Shown: in pieces, positions 54,206-64,000 of the stretch | Numbering within the stretch: position 1 is the stretch's first letter | Layout of the letters: every line of letters starts with the position of its first letter | Assembly (NCBI GenBank): GCA_035578175.1 | Contig: JAQMRL010000008.1 | Coordinates: forward strand, 8,160,883-8,224,882 | DNA length: 64,000 bases | Direction of reading: 5' to 3' | From: Catonia carolina | Taxonomy: Eukaryota > Arthropoda > Insecta > Hemiptera > Achilidae | Position numbers and translations under genes: made by a program | The notes under the pieces: generated by a model | Told to the model about the DNA's origin: nothing | The model's database searches: none | What the model saw: the letters and a program-made list of their open reading frames with translations, nothing else

Positions 54206-54344
54206 TAATCTTAACATGTTTGCTACTGAGTAGTACATAGAATCTGTCCCAAAAGTTTCAGAAATCGTTTTTTTTTAACACTCTCGTTCCGACTCAATAC
54301 ACATTTTCCAATGTTCACCCATGAGACAATCCACGAGAAAAACT

Positions 54345-54480
54345 TTTTGCTGGGCAAGACAGAATCGAACAAGTGGAAGCCTATAACTATCTGGGAACCT
54401 GAGTCAACTGCAGTGCAAGCCACCTGCCAGAAATAAAGATCAGAATTGAAAAAGCCAGAGCAGCATTCCTAAAATATAGT
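54345..54480 (+). pseudogene. LINE reverse transcriptase scrap
   Basis: DRIEQVEAYNYLGT, then after a stop PEIKIRIEKARAAFLKY. This is the region just after the RT catalytic core of RTE/R-type LINE proteins. About 45 codons only. Confidence 0.5.
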
Positions 54481-54551
54481 TCTCTCTTCCTATCACAAGA
54501 TCATCCAATTATATGAGTGAACCATTTAACAACAGAACAGGTATCGATGTA

Positions 54552-55258
54552 AAACATACTGTAACAAGATCGAAGAAAGGACGGGATCGTCGTGAATGTT
54601 CCAGAATTCCATTCATAAAAATAGTTAAGGAATAATAAAAATATCAACACACAATAGCAGCAATAAATTACAGTTTTAATAATAAAAGGTACGCCTATTA
54701 TAAAAGGGTATTGTGTACAGCTATTTTTATGAAGTTGTTTACGTTTTCTATTTACAATAGTTGACTTGTTAACAAAGGGATTTTTCTAGCATTCATTAAT
54801 AGTTATTTTTGTACTTTATGATTTCTCTACTTTGTTCTGGAACGATCTTTGTGAATGATTATAAAAGGAGACCCCCGAGCGCGGTCCAGTCAGTATTCAT
54901 GTGATCTTTGCCGAGAGATTATCGGGGTGTGTATTTACAGATTACACATCCGAGTATTGTAGTGATTCAAGATTGTTATACTGCCTTTGTTGTGTGCGTA
55001 TTGTGTAAAGTCTTTTTGTGAGTGTATTGTAAAGTTAATGTGAATTCAATTTCTATGTTTTGTATGTCTGTGTAATCTATAAAAGAGATTGTAAGTTATT
55101 TATTGTTTATTATCTATTTTAAGTGAATTATTAAATCATTTATTGTTATTTAATTATAATTAGTTTAATCATTTATTTTGTAATCTTTTAGTCTAATAAA
55201 TATCTGTAATTTGTAAACTTTAGTGTATTAATTATTTAATAATCTAGATCCCGAAACG
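54552..55258 (+). promoter_or_regulatory. LTR-like or promoter-like stretch with TATA box and initiator
   Basis: TGTAACAAGATCG start, TATA box TTATAAAAGG (about 54858), GC-richer spacer, initiator-like GTCCAGTCAGTATTC (about 54883), then a U-rich leader and AATAAA at about 55196. This order is what an insect retroelement LTR shows. I found no second copy, no gag/pol and no definite target duplication, so a solo LTR is only a possibility. Confidence 0.4.
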
Positions 55259-55344
55259 GACCTTAGCAAGTCCTCCGGTGCATCACACAGTTCCACTATC
55301 TTATATCCAATCGCATCATACACGAACACCTTCTCTTCCCTTCT

Positions 55345-55485
55345 ATGGAGGACTTTATTTACAATACCTCGAAACGGCTACACGACGCTGGGAAAACTGA
55401 CGGACCCCAGATCATTCAGGACTTGTACCGACGCCCACACCCACCTGAAGTCTCTATCCCATTACCATTCCACGACTTTATCTAA
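55345..55485 (+). CDS. Small open frame of 46 codons, status uncertain
   Basis: Starting at the first ATG after the LTR-like stretch, it encodes MEDFIYNTSKRLHDAGKTDG then PQIIQDLYRRPHPPEVSIPL and ends PFHDFI. The sequence is locally GC-richer than its surroundings and is followed by a non-coding stretch ending in AAAATAAAATAAAATAAAA (about 55842-55863), which looks like a retroposed A-rich tail. It may be the remnant of a LINE or a retroposed transcript. No family was recognised. Confidence 0.25.
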   Translation: MEDFIYNTSKRLHDAGKTDGPQIIQDLYRRPHPPEVSIPLPFHDFI

Positions 55486-56436
55486 ATTTTAGTATGACCC
55501 ACTTAACAATATTTAGAGTTGCCACATTTTTATTCTGCCCTGTATTCCTCTTATTTGCCCATGCCCCTCCTACTTGTATGACTCACTCCCCCCAGTTGGT
55601 AGTTGTCCCCATGTTCCTATGCATAATCACTCCACTACGGTGAAAAGAGCCGCCATTTTAAATTAATAAACACTCAGAAGATAAAAAGGCCGGTGATTAT
55701 GCCAAACTCTACCCTTTCCGTCTCTTTTGAAATCATAAACTAACCCCTACCTTAAATTATACCTTTAGTCCACGTTCAGTAAAATGCATGCCTTCCCCTC
55801 ACCAAGATAATAGGCCTCCCACAAAACTGAAAAAAGGCCACTGAAAAATAAAATAAAATAAAAGAGCCGTTCTTAAACCCACTTGTCCCTTAATTTAAAT
55901 TTTCCACAAATAACTTCTAAAAATAAATTACCTCCTTTCAAGTCCCAGTTCCAATGTCCCACGAACCAGAATCCTATTTCCTATTTAAACTATAAAATTC
56001 CCCCTAAATTTCTTGAGGTTGCAATTATTCTGTTATATTGTTCCCCGAGCGACCAGGTGTTCCTTAACACGATGTCGCCATCATAGGGCTTCTTAGCCCT
56101 CTCAACCAGGATTCAGGATTCACCTTAGCAATAAGTGTCACAATACTATACTCTTATTTCATTTCAGATGAGAACTATAGATAGGCCTACTGAAGATTGC
56201 CTTTTGCGTATGGATGGGCTGTGAGAAAGGGAAGTGAAAATATGACAGAGCTGCCAAACTCACCAGTGAGACACTGCTCGTACATTTCACTACCGTGCAG
56301 TTTCTACATACATTTTGTAAGCTGTGGTTTAATCCGAGAAAATGTTCTTCTTATAAGAAATAAATATGACCTGTAATACTGCCTATAGCTTAATTACACG
56401 AATAGAAATGTTTGATTTACTGTAATTACCAGCTAC
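55486..56436. other. Unassigned sequence with an A-rich tail
   Basis: Pyrimidine-rich on the plus strand; TGAAAAATAAAATAAAATAA near 55845 may mark the 3' end of a retroposon. No coding signal I trust. Confidence 0.35.
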
Positions 56437-56506
56437 CTTATTCCATTGGAACAAATTTTCTACGAATGAATCGCCTTCTTTAAGATCGCTGTCACCGGCG
56501 TCTTCA
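56437..56506 (-). CDS. Candidate coding exon, minus strand (weak)
   Basis: Between an ACTAG acceptor and an AAG|GTAGCT donor, the minus strand reads (T)GAAGAC... = EDAGDSDLKEGDSFVENLFQ followed by WNK. The single leading base fits the two bases left over by the candidate exon 62997-63066 (AG + T = Ser). The acceptor lacks a good pyrimidine tract and the frame continues 18 codons past the donor, so this is weak evidence. Confidence 0.3.
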
Positions 56507-57466
56507 CTAGTCTACCTAACCGCTTCCTTTATTTACCAGGTGTCAACAAAAATGTTAAAGAATAGCTTCTTCACGTCTTTAATTTCCTTCTTTATTTTTC
56601 AAATTGTGGAAACATCACAGTAGTTAGCCACTCCTTCATGGATTGAATGCATTGATGCATGCTTCAATGCATTGAAAGGCATTTTTGTTTAGTTTCAACT
56701 TCTCAGCATTTTATTACACTGGATATTACATTTTGTTCAGCACTGTGAATAGTCTGCCCACATTTTTGAGAAACTAATATTTCTGTTTACGGTAACAAAA
56801 AGTTATATTCGTACCATTAATCTACAAAAGGTTCCGTGATATACTGTATCGGCTACGCTCTGGGTATAGTATAAGTTGTTATGTTTGTGTACTGAAATTA
56901 AAGCAGTCACGCATGAGCACTGATGCTTTTCCCCCTTTACCCCTCGTTGCAAACAAAGGCAAACTCGTGACTCAAGTGAATATACTGTTAACAACATTTT
57001 ACCAAGTAAGGTTGGATCTGTTGTGTCTACACTATGTGTACCCGGAAGGTTGGTGTCTGTTGCCCGCTTTAATTTCTATATACTGTAAAACAATTCTCAT
57101 ACTACATTTCTCATTTCTCATTTTGTACATTTCAGTAGATCCTGTACTAGCAATCAAATCAGTCCATTGTTTAAATTTATTTATTTATTTTAATCTAATT
57201 GTTATGGACAATGCTAACATTCAGTAAGAAAGAAAAAGATTCCTAATTGGTCTTAAAAAAAATTATGATAATTGACTGGTTAAAAAGTAAAGGGTTACAG
57301 TGCGACAATAGCATTGAAAGTTGAACTTTTAAGCAAATTGAAATTAATTAAACCTAAATTTAATTTATATAAAGTAGATGAACTGGCAAAGGCAAGGAAC
57401 TGTACGGTACAGTGGTACGACTGTCGCCGTACCACTGTAACCTGAATCCTATTTGAGTTACTGTCT

Positions 57467-57512
57467 GTCTACAACTTGATGGCCTCTTGCAGAGAGCAGA
57501 ATCTGCCCGCTA
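57467..57512 (+). mobile_element. Lone terminus of the 17334-17855 MITE family
   Basis: TACTGTCTGTCTACAACTTG followed by ATGGCCTC. No matching inverted end was found nearby. Confidence 0.55.
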
Positions 57513-57599
57513 CTAGCCTTCTCAATTACACTTCATTATGTACTACTACTAACTACAGATGTTTTAAAATAGGGTGAGAGTAAAATTACACAATTATTT

Positions 57600-57690
57600 A
57601 GCACAGGGAAATTTTTAATGCAATATTTCCCTGTAGTGTTACATCAGCAGGGAAATTTTTTATGTAATATTTCCCTGCAGGGAAATTTTT
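57600..57690. repeat. Cluster of inverted/direct GGGAAATTTTT motifs
   Basis: CAGGGAAATTTTT occurs three times on the plus strand (57603, 57649, 57677 region) and its partner ATATTTCCCTG twice, about 15 bp after the first two. Confidence 0.65.
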
Positions 57691-57983
57691 TCTTATAATG
57701 AAACAGCTGATTTATTTTAAACATTTACTTTTATTATTAAACAGTAAGTGATAAATGAATGGATAACCTAATTGAAATTTTTTTAACAGATAACAGCTTT
57801 TCTTTAAAAAAATACAATATTCATACTCCAACCAAGTAAAATCGATTATTTAAACAAAATTATTTCTTCTTTTTAAAGTCAACAAACTATAATTGAAAAC
57901 AAAACACAGAAATTACAAATACCTAACTTATACTTTTGTCACTATCAGAAGAATCTGAACTACTGTCATTAAAGTTAATGATA

Positions 57984-58923
57984 ACGGGTGATTCAAAAAG
58001 AGCGCCGGTTTTTAAACGGCTGGTAAATTTTTGTTTATTGGTTGGCAACATTGTTAGACCTCATTTCTATTTCGGAGAACATTCCGATTGACGATTCAGT
58101 TGTAGTTTCTCTTGTTCGCAGTGTAGTACTCTCGCAGTCTGTGTCTAACCACGGAGAAGTTTACTATTGCACAACGAGTGTTAATCGTCAAAACATTTTA
58201 CCAGAGTGGAGAGAGTTATGCGGCTACTGTCAGGCGACTTCGCGGTACTCTGGGACGTAATGAAGCACCGAATGAATCAACAGTTCGCAGGCTCATGAAA
58301 AAGTTTTTTGAGACGGGTTCAACAGTCGACCTTAAAAGTTCTGGACGTCGTCGTTCTGGCCGAACTGAGCAGAACGTTGCGTTGGTTCGTGAAAGTGTGG
58401 CTGTTAGCCCAGCAAAATCAATACGTCGCCGTTCTCAACAATTGGGTTTACGATGTTCTTCTGTACGGAGAATTCTTCGGTACGATCTCCAATATCACCC
58501 GTATAAAATTCAGTTGACGCAACATTTGAAAGTGGCAGACCACCAGAAGAGACGACAGTTTGTTGACTGGGTATTGAGAAAACGGCAGGATGATGACACC
58601 TTCGCAAACAAAATCATTTTCAGTGATGAGGCGCACTTCCACTTAAACGGTTTTGTTAATAAACAGAACTGCCATATGTGGGGTTTAATTCGACGGGTTA
58701 TCGGGCAAATGGAAGTCGAAACTTGTCGTGCAGTGATATCCAATTTCATGGACAGAGTTGATGCGTGCCAGCGCAGTAGAGGAGGACACATGCATGACAT
58801 CATTTTTCATGCATGAAATCGGAAGGTAAGATGAACTTGTTGATGTATTTATTTTCAGTTTTTCAATAAAATAAATCTCTTAATTTGATATATCAAAACC
58901 GGCGCTCTTTTTGAATCACCCTA
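57984..58923 (+). mobile_element. Mariner-like element with in-frame catalytic deletion
   Basis: TIRs GGGTGATTCAAAAAGAGCGC (left) and the same in reverse (right), continuing CGGTTTT; TA on each side. One frame spans most of the interior. Confidence 0.85.
58151..58816 (+). pseudogene. Mariner-superfamily transposase lacking its catalytic centre and start codon
   Basis: The homologous protein begins at 58151, where the expected ATG reads ACG (ACGGAGAAGTTTACTATTGC); an open frame without ATG continues to 58816. It has the helix-turn-helix region (SYAATVRRLRGTLGRNEAPN, ESTVRRLMKKFFETGS), RRSGRTEQN, a second helix-turn-helix (SPAKSIRRRSQQLGLRCSSV) and the first catalytic block FSDEAHFHLNGFVNKQNCHM. 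It then passes directly to the C-terminal VIGQMEVETCRAVISNFMDR. The region with the second and third aspartates (about 130 residues) is removed without shifting frame. A protein, if made, could bind TIRs but not cut. Confidence 0.85.
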
Positions 58924-59091
58924 TATTTAAATAAATCATAACTATTTCAATATCATGCATTAAACATAAGATGGATATGTTAAAATGTAGAGAAAATTTT
59001 ATAGTTTTATGTAAAAAAATAGAAATAAAATATCTTTAGTGCTTTTTAAGATACGAGCACTTTCATTAACATTGTTATTATGGGGTGAACC

Positions 59092-59730
59092 ACTCCCCTT
59101 AACTGAGCGGTGAGCTACCACCTCTTTTATTTTGAACGACCAGCACACCACCGCACCGAGCGTTTCTCCCCATGCAGCATGCTCTCTGCTTAGAGCTGAC
59201 TTGTACATCCCCTCCACGACTAAACCACTTTTCTCTAGTTGCATTATAGCAAGGGCTACCTAAACGCTGCATGGAAAGTATACATATCGTATCAAACTCT
59301 GCCTCTGTTTGTGAGGGTGCAGGAGACGGGTGCGGAGAGGGGGTCATTATTCTTTCATACTATACTACAACTAATCAGAGACAAGTGGTTGTAAAATACC
59401 ATTAAATTGTACAGTAACAACTTTACCATGTGCGTACAAAACAAAGATAAACACATGATAAAAATTTCTTTGTGGAAAGGGATGCATGAACGTTCAGGTT
59501 GACGCACGCGCAAACACAACGTGCTGTGTGTGAAGGAGTGAGTGAAAGTCACCCTCGGCTCGACTCGCTGTATGTTTATTCACATAGCTCAGCTCAGTGC
59601 TGTACGTATTAGGATCTACTAGCTCACTCCCATAGTTCACCCCGTCTCATCGTTCAATTGTACGGCACGCTCAGAGTGCCGTTCACTCAAGTGTGCGGAG
59701 CAGGCTGTGCTAGCTCACCTATGCATTCAA
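59092..59730 (-). repeat. Repeat G, copy 2
   Basis: Inverted relative of 4825-5615 without the SINE-B. Blocks CACCCCGTCTCATCGTTCAA and TGTACATCCCCTCCACGACT show the match. Confidence 0.7.
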
Positions 59731-60159
59731 TCAACAGCTATCACGTGATCAATTTGTTTACTGCGTGGACTCGATGAATAGACTATAGTTACAAAAATAT
59801 ATGTTTATAACAATAAGATTTATTAAAGTAATAAGAATTTAACTTAATTAACAATAATTGTAAATTTCCTGCATAACAAACATAAACTTTTTCGGATGGA
59901 TTTCGCTACATAATATGTTTCTATAAAAAACTATTTTGAATGTGTCTCAGCTTCGCTGATGTATAGTCACAGTTATCTCCTCTCAAAGAAGTTTTTCAAA
60001 GATTTAATAAGTCACCCAGATTTATGGTACTTCACAACTTTTTAACAAATCTCCACAGTACAAGAATTTTATCACCATATTCCATAGATTCGTTAAAATG
60101 TTCAAGTTAGAAGTCTCAATTATTACACACTTAATTTTATTACGTTGTGCAATAGCAAG
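59731..60159. other. Unassigned AT-rich sequence
   Basis: Contains AGTTATCTCCTCTCAAAG (59970), a short match to the SINE-C body; otherwise nothing recognised. Confidence 0.35.
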
Positions 60160-60369
60160 AGTGGTTTAGAGGGTGGAAAAAAAATTTAAAAATAGGCAAC
60201 AAAAACATATGGGAAATTGGGGAATTCAGCTATCTAGGGAGTAGTATAACAACAAATGGTGGTAGAAGCATAAATGATATCAAAAGCAGCATTACTCGAG
60301 CTAAAACGGGCCTTTGAAATGAAAAATAACTTACTGATAAGGAAAAATTTCTTAAAATACTCAAGAGGA

Positions 60370-61040
60370 CCCAACAGGTTGTTCTAGGTGTAAAGTCATT
60401 GCCATGAGTCAGCTGTTTAACAGCTGATTTTCAAAAATGAAGGATCCTGGTTCAAATCCTAGTGAAGGTACACTTCAGCCGTTGTTAGTTTGCTCCTACT
60501 GTCAACAAACAAAAGCCACCTACTACAGGGTGCACGCTAGAGTCTGCGACTTAACGGATGTCGTATTCTTATTAAGTTAACTATTTTTTAAATTATAAGT
60601 ACTTAAAGTACTAAAGACATCAGTAATTATATGATGTAGGCTTAACAATTTCATTTATAAAAATACTTTTAAAAGTATTTTGTATTTAAATACTTTTGAA
60701 AGTATTTTGTTGTTACTTTTTAATCAGCGTGTACACATTTTGATATAATGCGCATGCTCAGTGACGTCATTCTTTGTTTACATTAGGAGCAAACTAAGAG
60801 AGGCTGGACTGTAGTTACTTTTATACAGATTTGAATACTAGACAGTGGTTATCGGTGTACTTTGATGGTTGGGCATTCCTAGGTAGGTAAACCTTGCCTA
60901 CCTAGGAATGGTAGGCCTAGGTTTGTACAAGACTACACCTTATTTACACGTCATACACATAATCTTTATCTCATTGGGTCATGGGATTGCTTATTGTTCT
61001 AAAATTGAACAGATTGCAACATACACACATTAGGAATTAA
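60370..61040 (+). repeat. SINE-D, interrupted copy
   Basis: Head and box B (GGTTCAAATCC) to GTGAAGGTA at 60470; body resumes GTTACTTTTATACAGATTTG at 60814 and ends ACACACATTAGG at about 61033. A short extra inverted duplication (CCTAGGTAGGTAAACCTTG..CTACCTAGG) lies at 60878-60905. Confidence 0.8.
60471..60811 (+). mobile_element. MITE-M, complete reference copy
   Basis: 341 bp, imperfect 39 bp TIRs (CACTTCAGCC...TTAGTTTGCTCCTA and, reversed, CAGTCCAGCC...TTAGTTTGCTCCTA), TA on each side (60469-60470, 60812-60813). Excising it restores the SINE-D sequence GGTAGTTAC exactly. It contains TACTTTTAAAAGTATTT and AAGTACTTAAAGTACTT hairpins. No coding capacity. Confidence 0.92.
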
Positions 61041-61334
61041 ATAAAAAACTTGGGAGTGTAGCATTACGAGAGCTAAACATGATAGGGGCTGTAGAAAGGA
61101 AGAGGATAGAAGCTTTTGAAATGTGGTGTTATAGGAAAATATTAAAGATTAGGCGAGTGGACAAAATAAGTAATTTAGAGAGGTTCTTAAGAAGGGTGGA
61201 TGAAAGAAAAAATAAAAACATACTATCAGAAGAAGGGATAGACTAGTGGGGCGAATCTTAAGACATCCAGAAATTACTCTAACAATAATGGAGGGTAATA
61301 TTGAGGGAGTGAATTGTAGGGGGAAGCAAACTTT

Positions 61335-61541
61335 AGAATTTATTTTTCTCTTTAATTTTTTATTTACAACTGTAAAATTTTACAACAAGCAAATGTGATG
61401 ATTATGATAATAACGTAAATGACACGACAGGCATGAGAGGGGTAGGGTCCCCATTGGTGCCTCCCCAAGAATGAAATTTGTGTATCAAATTAGCAGGTCT
61501 CTACTCCAGCATCTTTTAAGGTGTCTAGGGGGATTATCAGG
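61335..61541 (-). repeat. Jockey-type LINE 3' UTR fragment
   Basis: Reverse complement of the 3' UTR at about 17100-17300: GGGGAGGCACCAATGGGG and AATTAAAGAGAAAAATAAAT-like A-rich end. No coding part remains. Confidence 0.75.
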
Positions 61542-62084
61542 TAAGAATTAGAATATTTAAAGTAAATTACAAAAGATGCACATTGTTTCAGGTATGTAGA
61601 TATGAAACAACTTATGCAATTTAGAACAGCTTGGAGAACTGCATCATACCAGTCGAGAGACTGATGTCAAATAAAATTATTATAAGTTACATGTTGAAAT
61701 CATTTTCCCTCCATTGGTAATATTTGACTGCTAAGATGATAGTCCTAGGTTAAATTCCAGGACCGGGCCTAGACATTTAAACGTAGGCTTATATAAAATA
61801 CATCATAAATAAATATGCTAATTTATACTTCCACAGAACCAAAATTTGATTTTGTTTTAGTCAAAATTCAAAAATTTTCGTCTAACCACCCACCTTCAAA
61901 GTTTATTAGATTTATAATTCATTTAAGTCAGTAAGTGACTTACTGACTGTTAGGTTTACAAACCACCATTTTGCCTTGCACTCACAAAAGCTTAACCATA
62001 TTTATCTGATTAATACCTAAAATTAAACAAAGAGTAAAAGCAAAAAACCCATTAAGGACAGTATAAAGGAGAAAAGTCTACGAT
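61542..62084. other. Unassigned sequence
   Basis: AGTAAGTGACTTACTGACT at about 61931 is a small palindrome. No coding signal. Confidence 0.35.
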
Positions 62085-62532
62085 TCTGAACGTATGAGCT
62101 GCAAAAAAAGGCTACGAACCGTCTGAAGTTATTTTACATGATCCAAAATGGCCTCTAAATGAAGGATGAAATAAAATTAGAAAAAAAGTAAAACACATTA
62201 TCACAAGTTTTTGTTAGATAGAATGCACGTAATTAAGCCTATTCCTTTTACAACTTATAGTCAAACAACCGATTTTGAAATAACGTCTTTTCTTTACTTC
62301 CAGAATACTATCAAATAGGCTTTAACAATTCAATGGCTGCAAAAAAATGCTTCAGAAATGTATTATTTTCCATGATCTAAATTGACTCCTAAATGAGGGA
62401 AAAAATAAAATCAGAATAAAATGTGAAACACATTATCAAAAGTTTTAGTTAAATAATGCACATAATTATTCCTATTATATAATTTTGGATTTCGAAATAA
62501 CCTCGTTTCTTTACTTCCTGCATACTATCAAG
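62085..62532 (+). repeat. Diverged tandem duplication, unit about 235 bp
   Basis: CATGATCCAAAATGGCCTCT / CATGATCTAAATTGACTCCT, AACACATTATCA(C/A)AAGTTTT, AATGCAC(G/A)TAATTA and TTTCTTTACTTCC(A/T)G(A/C)ATACTATCAA occur twice in the same order. Confidence 0.7.
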
Positions 62533-62996
62533 CAGCCTTTCTTAATAAAACTTTAATCGATAATAGATCTCATAAAAACCTAAATTCTAACATTATAAAT
62601 TATAAACAATTAAATAAAATAGATATTCGCAATACACATTAATACTATACGGTCATCAATAGTAAAAGAACACTGTACTTTTGTCCAAGACTGAAACGCA
62701 TCCGGTGTCACCATCAAAATGCTATTTTCACAAGAATAATTTAAACGAGACAGTACATTGTATAATTTCAGAGAACGAATGTAAAATTTTTACATAATTT
62801 CAGTTCGATTAGAATAATATGACTAAAGAAACGAAAAGATACAAAAAGGTCCGGCGCAGACTACGCCCACACCGACTCGGTTTTGTAGTTAGCCTTTACA
62901 AAACTCTTTCCAGGACCGATATTTCAGCATTTTAGATTAAATAATAGTGATAAATAATGGAATTTTCCTTTAAAAACTTTAACAAGAGTAACTTAC

Positions 62997-63066
62997 CTTT
63001 GTCTCATGTAGAAATACGGATCAAACGTAGGCAAGTACAACCCACATGTTAATTTCCAGTTGGGGT
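62997..63066 (-). CDS. Candidate coding exon, minus strand
   Basis: Minus strand: a TTATTAAG acceptor, then (G)AC CCC AAC TGG..., encoding (D)PNWKLTCGLYLPTFDPYFY then MRQ, and a consensus donor AAAG|GTAAGT (exon end 62997). The peptide has a protein-like composition (two Trp/Cys-free helices are not evident; LYLPTFDPYFY is striking) and no stop in this frame. It starts with two bases completing a codon and ends two bases into the next. No neighbour in the repeat families explains it. I do not recognise the protein; with only 23 residues it could be chance. Confidence 0.4.
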
Positions 63067-63817
63067 CTTAATAAAAATTATTATACTGAAACGCTATACA
63101 GTAACTAATTTTTTTAGTAAAAATCCTATATACTTTATAGCGAGAACAAAAAAGATTTGATCAGTGACAACGAAATAACTTAATACACTTTTAACGAAAT
63201 TCTGCTGTGTATTTTTGCCGAACCACTAGCAAAATGTACTTCCAATAGCACAAGGCGCCACAGCGATCAAGTGGTCAGTGGTGTAGTTATGAAAATTTAA
63301 TATTTTCGTTAAGCCATTCACGAAGCAAATGAGGTCACCAGTGCGGCCAATGTGTTAAATGAAACACAAAATGTAAAAATACATAATTCAGAAGTGGATA
63401 TTACAATGATATTTCCTTGCTATATCAGTTTTCTCTGAAATGCGCGAAAACTTCAAGTTTACTCTTTGAATAATTCAATACTTCGAATAGTTCTTTGAGC
63501 CAGTAACCCACGTCGTATCACTAATATTAATTTCTGGTAAATGTGAAGAAGCTATTAATCAGGGATTTATTAAGACTGGGAAAATCATTCGTATTAACAA
63601 TGGATATCCAAAAGGAAACATCATTTATTTAACAGGCGTATTCGTACCTGCATTACTTTAAATGGAGAATGTTGTGAGCGCGTATTATAAATCCATACTG
63701 TAACTAGGTACTGTAAGTACGTTTTAATTGTGGCAGTTTTTGTTGATATTGTGTTTGAATTGACGTTGTTTACGCATTGTTGTTAATTTAAAGTTTTTTT
63801 CTAAATTAACATATTTT
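63067..63817. other. Mostly unassigned; possible TTAA-type terminus
   Basis: GCGGCCAATGTGTTAA (63338-63353) in reverse resembles the TTAACACATT...GCGGCC terminus at 38552. No second end was found. Confidence 0.3.
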
Positions 63818-64000
63818 TACTTTCTCTTGGCTATATGAATACATGGAAAGGAAAGTATTGTTTTCATGTCGATTTTAAGAAATCCACTCTTCACCGGACC
63901 TATACGTTTTTAGAGCCCCTGAACCCAAAAAACATGTTTTTAGCGATTGGTCTGTGTGTGTGTATACAAAATATATCTCAAGAATGGAACATTGTACGAA
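63818..64000 (+). repeat. BR copy cut by the window end
   Basis: TTTACTTTCTCTTGGCTATA start, CCCAAAAAACATGTTTTTAG and ATATCTCAAGAATGGAACAT follow in family order. Confidence 0.75.

Larger units (their letters stand above)
60160..61330 (+). pseudogene. RTE-like LINE fragment split by a SINE-D that is itself split by MITE-M
   Basis: First part 60160-60369: IGNKNIWEIGEFSYLGSSIT and SSITRAKTGL in one frame. Second part about 61060-61330: ELNMIGAVERKRIEAFEMWC then YRKILKIRRVDKISNLE, then decay. These correspond to the post-catalytic region and C-terminus seen in the RTE elements at 46133 and 31748. Stops and frameshifts are frequent; clearly dead. Confidence 0.65.

Noticed and set aside
56913..57227. 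104-codon frame
   Set aside because: Hydrophobic AT-driven sequence, no homologous motif and no splice or start context that stands out.
1..64000. CRISPR arrays, bacterial operons, rRNA genes, replication origins
   Set aside because: No regularly spaced repeats with unique spacers, no Shine-Dalgarno-linked gene runs, no rRNA signatures; spliced exons and SINEs show a eukaryotic nuclear genome.

Overview
This is a repeat-choked piece of an arthropod, most likely insect, nuclear genome. The evidence is spliced coding exons with GT/AG junctions, many mariner, piggyBac and RTE/Jockey-type elements, tRNA-derived SINEs, and AT-rich, low-density sequence. The species cannot be fixed from the sequence. 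A hemipteran or similarly TE-rich insect is only a guess. Labels used here are mine: SINE-A, -B, -C, -D (four short retroposon families), MITE-M (a TA-flanked MITE), BR (a dispersed repeat of up to 0.94 kb), PB3 (a TTAA-flanked family), repeat G (a 0.6-0.8 kb dispersed repeat).

Host genes. At the left end (57-4673, + strand) lie the last three coding exons of an SLC6-type sodium-coupled transporter: final membrane segment plus a 220-residue cytoplasmic tail with three PPxY motifs. At 51053-53479 (- strand) there is one uninterrupted 808-codon reading frame that I do not recognise. It is alpha-helical, has 48-49-residue repeats in its C-terminal half, and has different base use from its surroundings. 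Two short minus-strand exon candidates (56437-56506 and 62997-63066) have compatible splice phase and may belong to another host gene.

Everything else is mobile DNA. 0.3-12.3 kb: intronic and downstream SINEs, deleted mariners and foldbacks. 12.3-19.2 kb: a MITE-M carrying a foldback element with a hammerhead-ribozyme-like motif in each arm, a tandemly rearranged mariner, and a second foldback filled with a Jockey tail, a MITE, a SINE-C and a BR. 20-31 kb: tandem duplications, a palindromised mariner, an inverted BR pair, a third foldback, and a mariner loaded with two RTE insertions. 31-37 kb: piggyBac-like elements, a palindromised Mos1-type mariner and an apparently intact mariner with a 344-codon transposase. 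37-50 kb: a second inverted BR pair, a TIR element of unknown transposase type with a piggyBac-like element inside it, and a 3.1 kb RTE-type LINE inside a MITE-M. 54-64 kb: LINE scraps, an LTR-like promoter stretch, another mariner, repeat G, and a three-deep nest.

Many insertions show target-site duplications readable directly (TA, TTAA, or 7-12 bp), so the order of insertion can be reconstructed. The most unusual points are the unrecognised 808-residue frame, the paired hammerhead-like motifs in foldback elements, and two unrelated mariner families that have each become palindromes by inverted duplication of one end, each present as two copies sharing the same junction.
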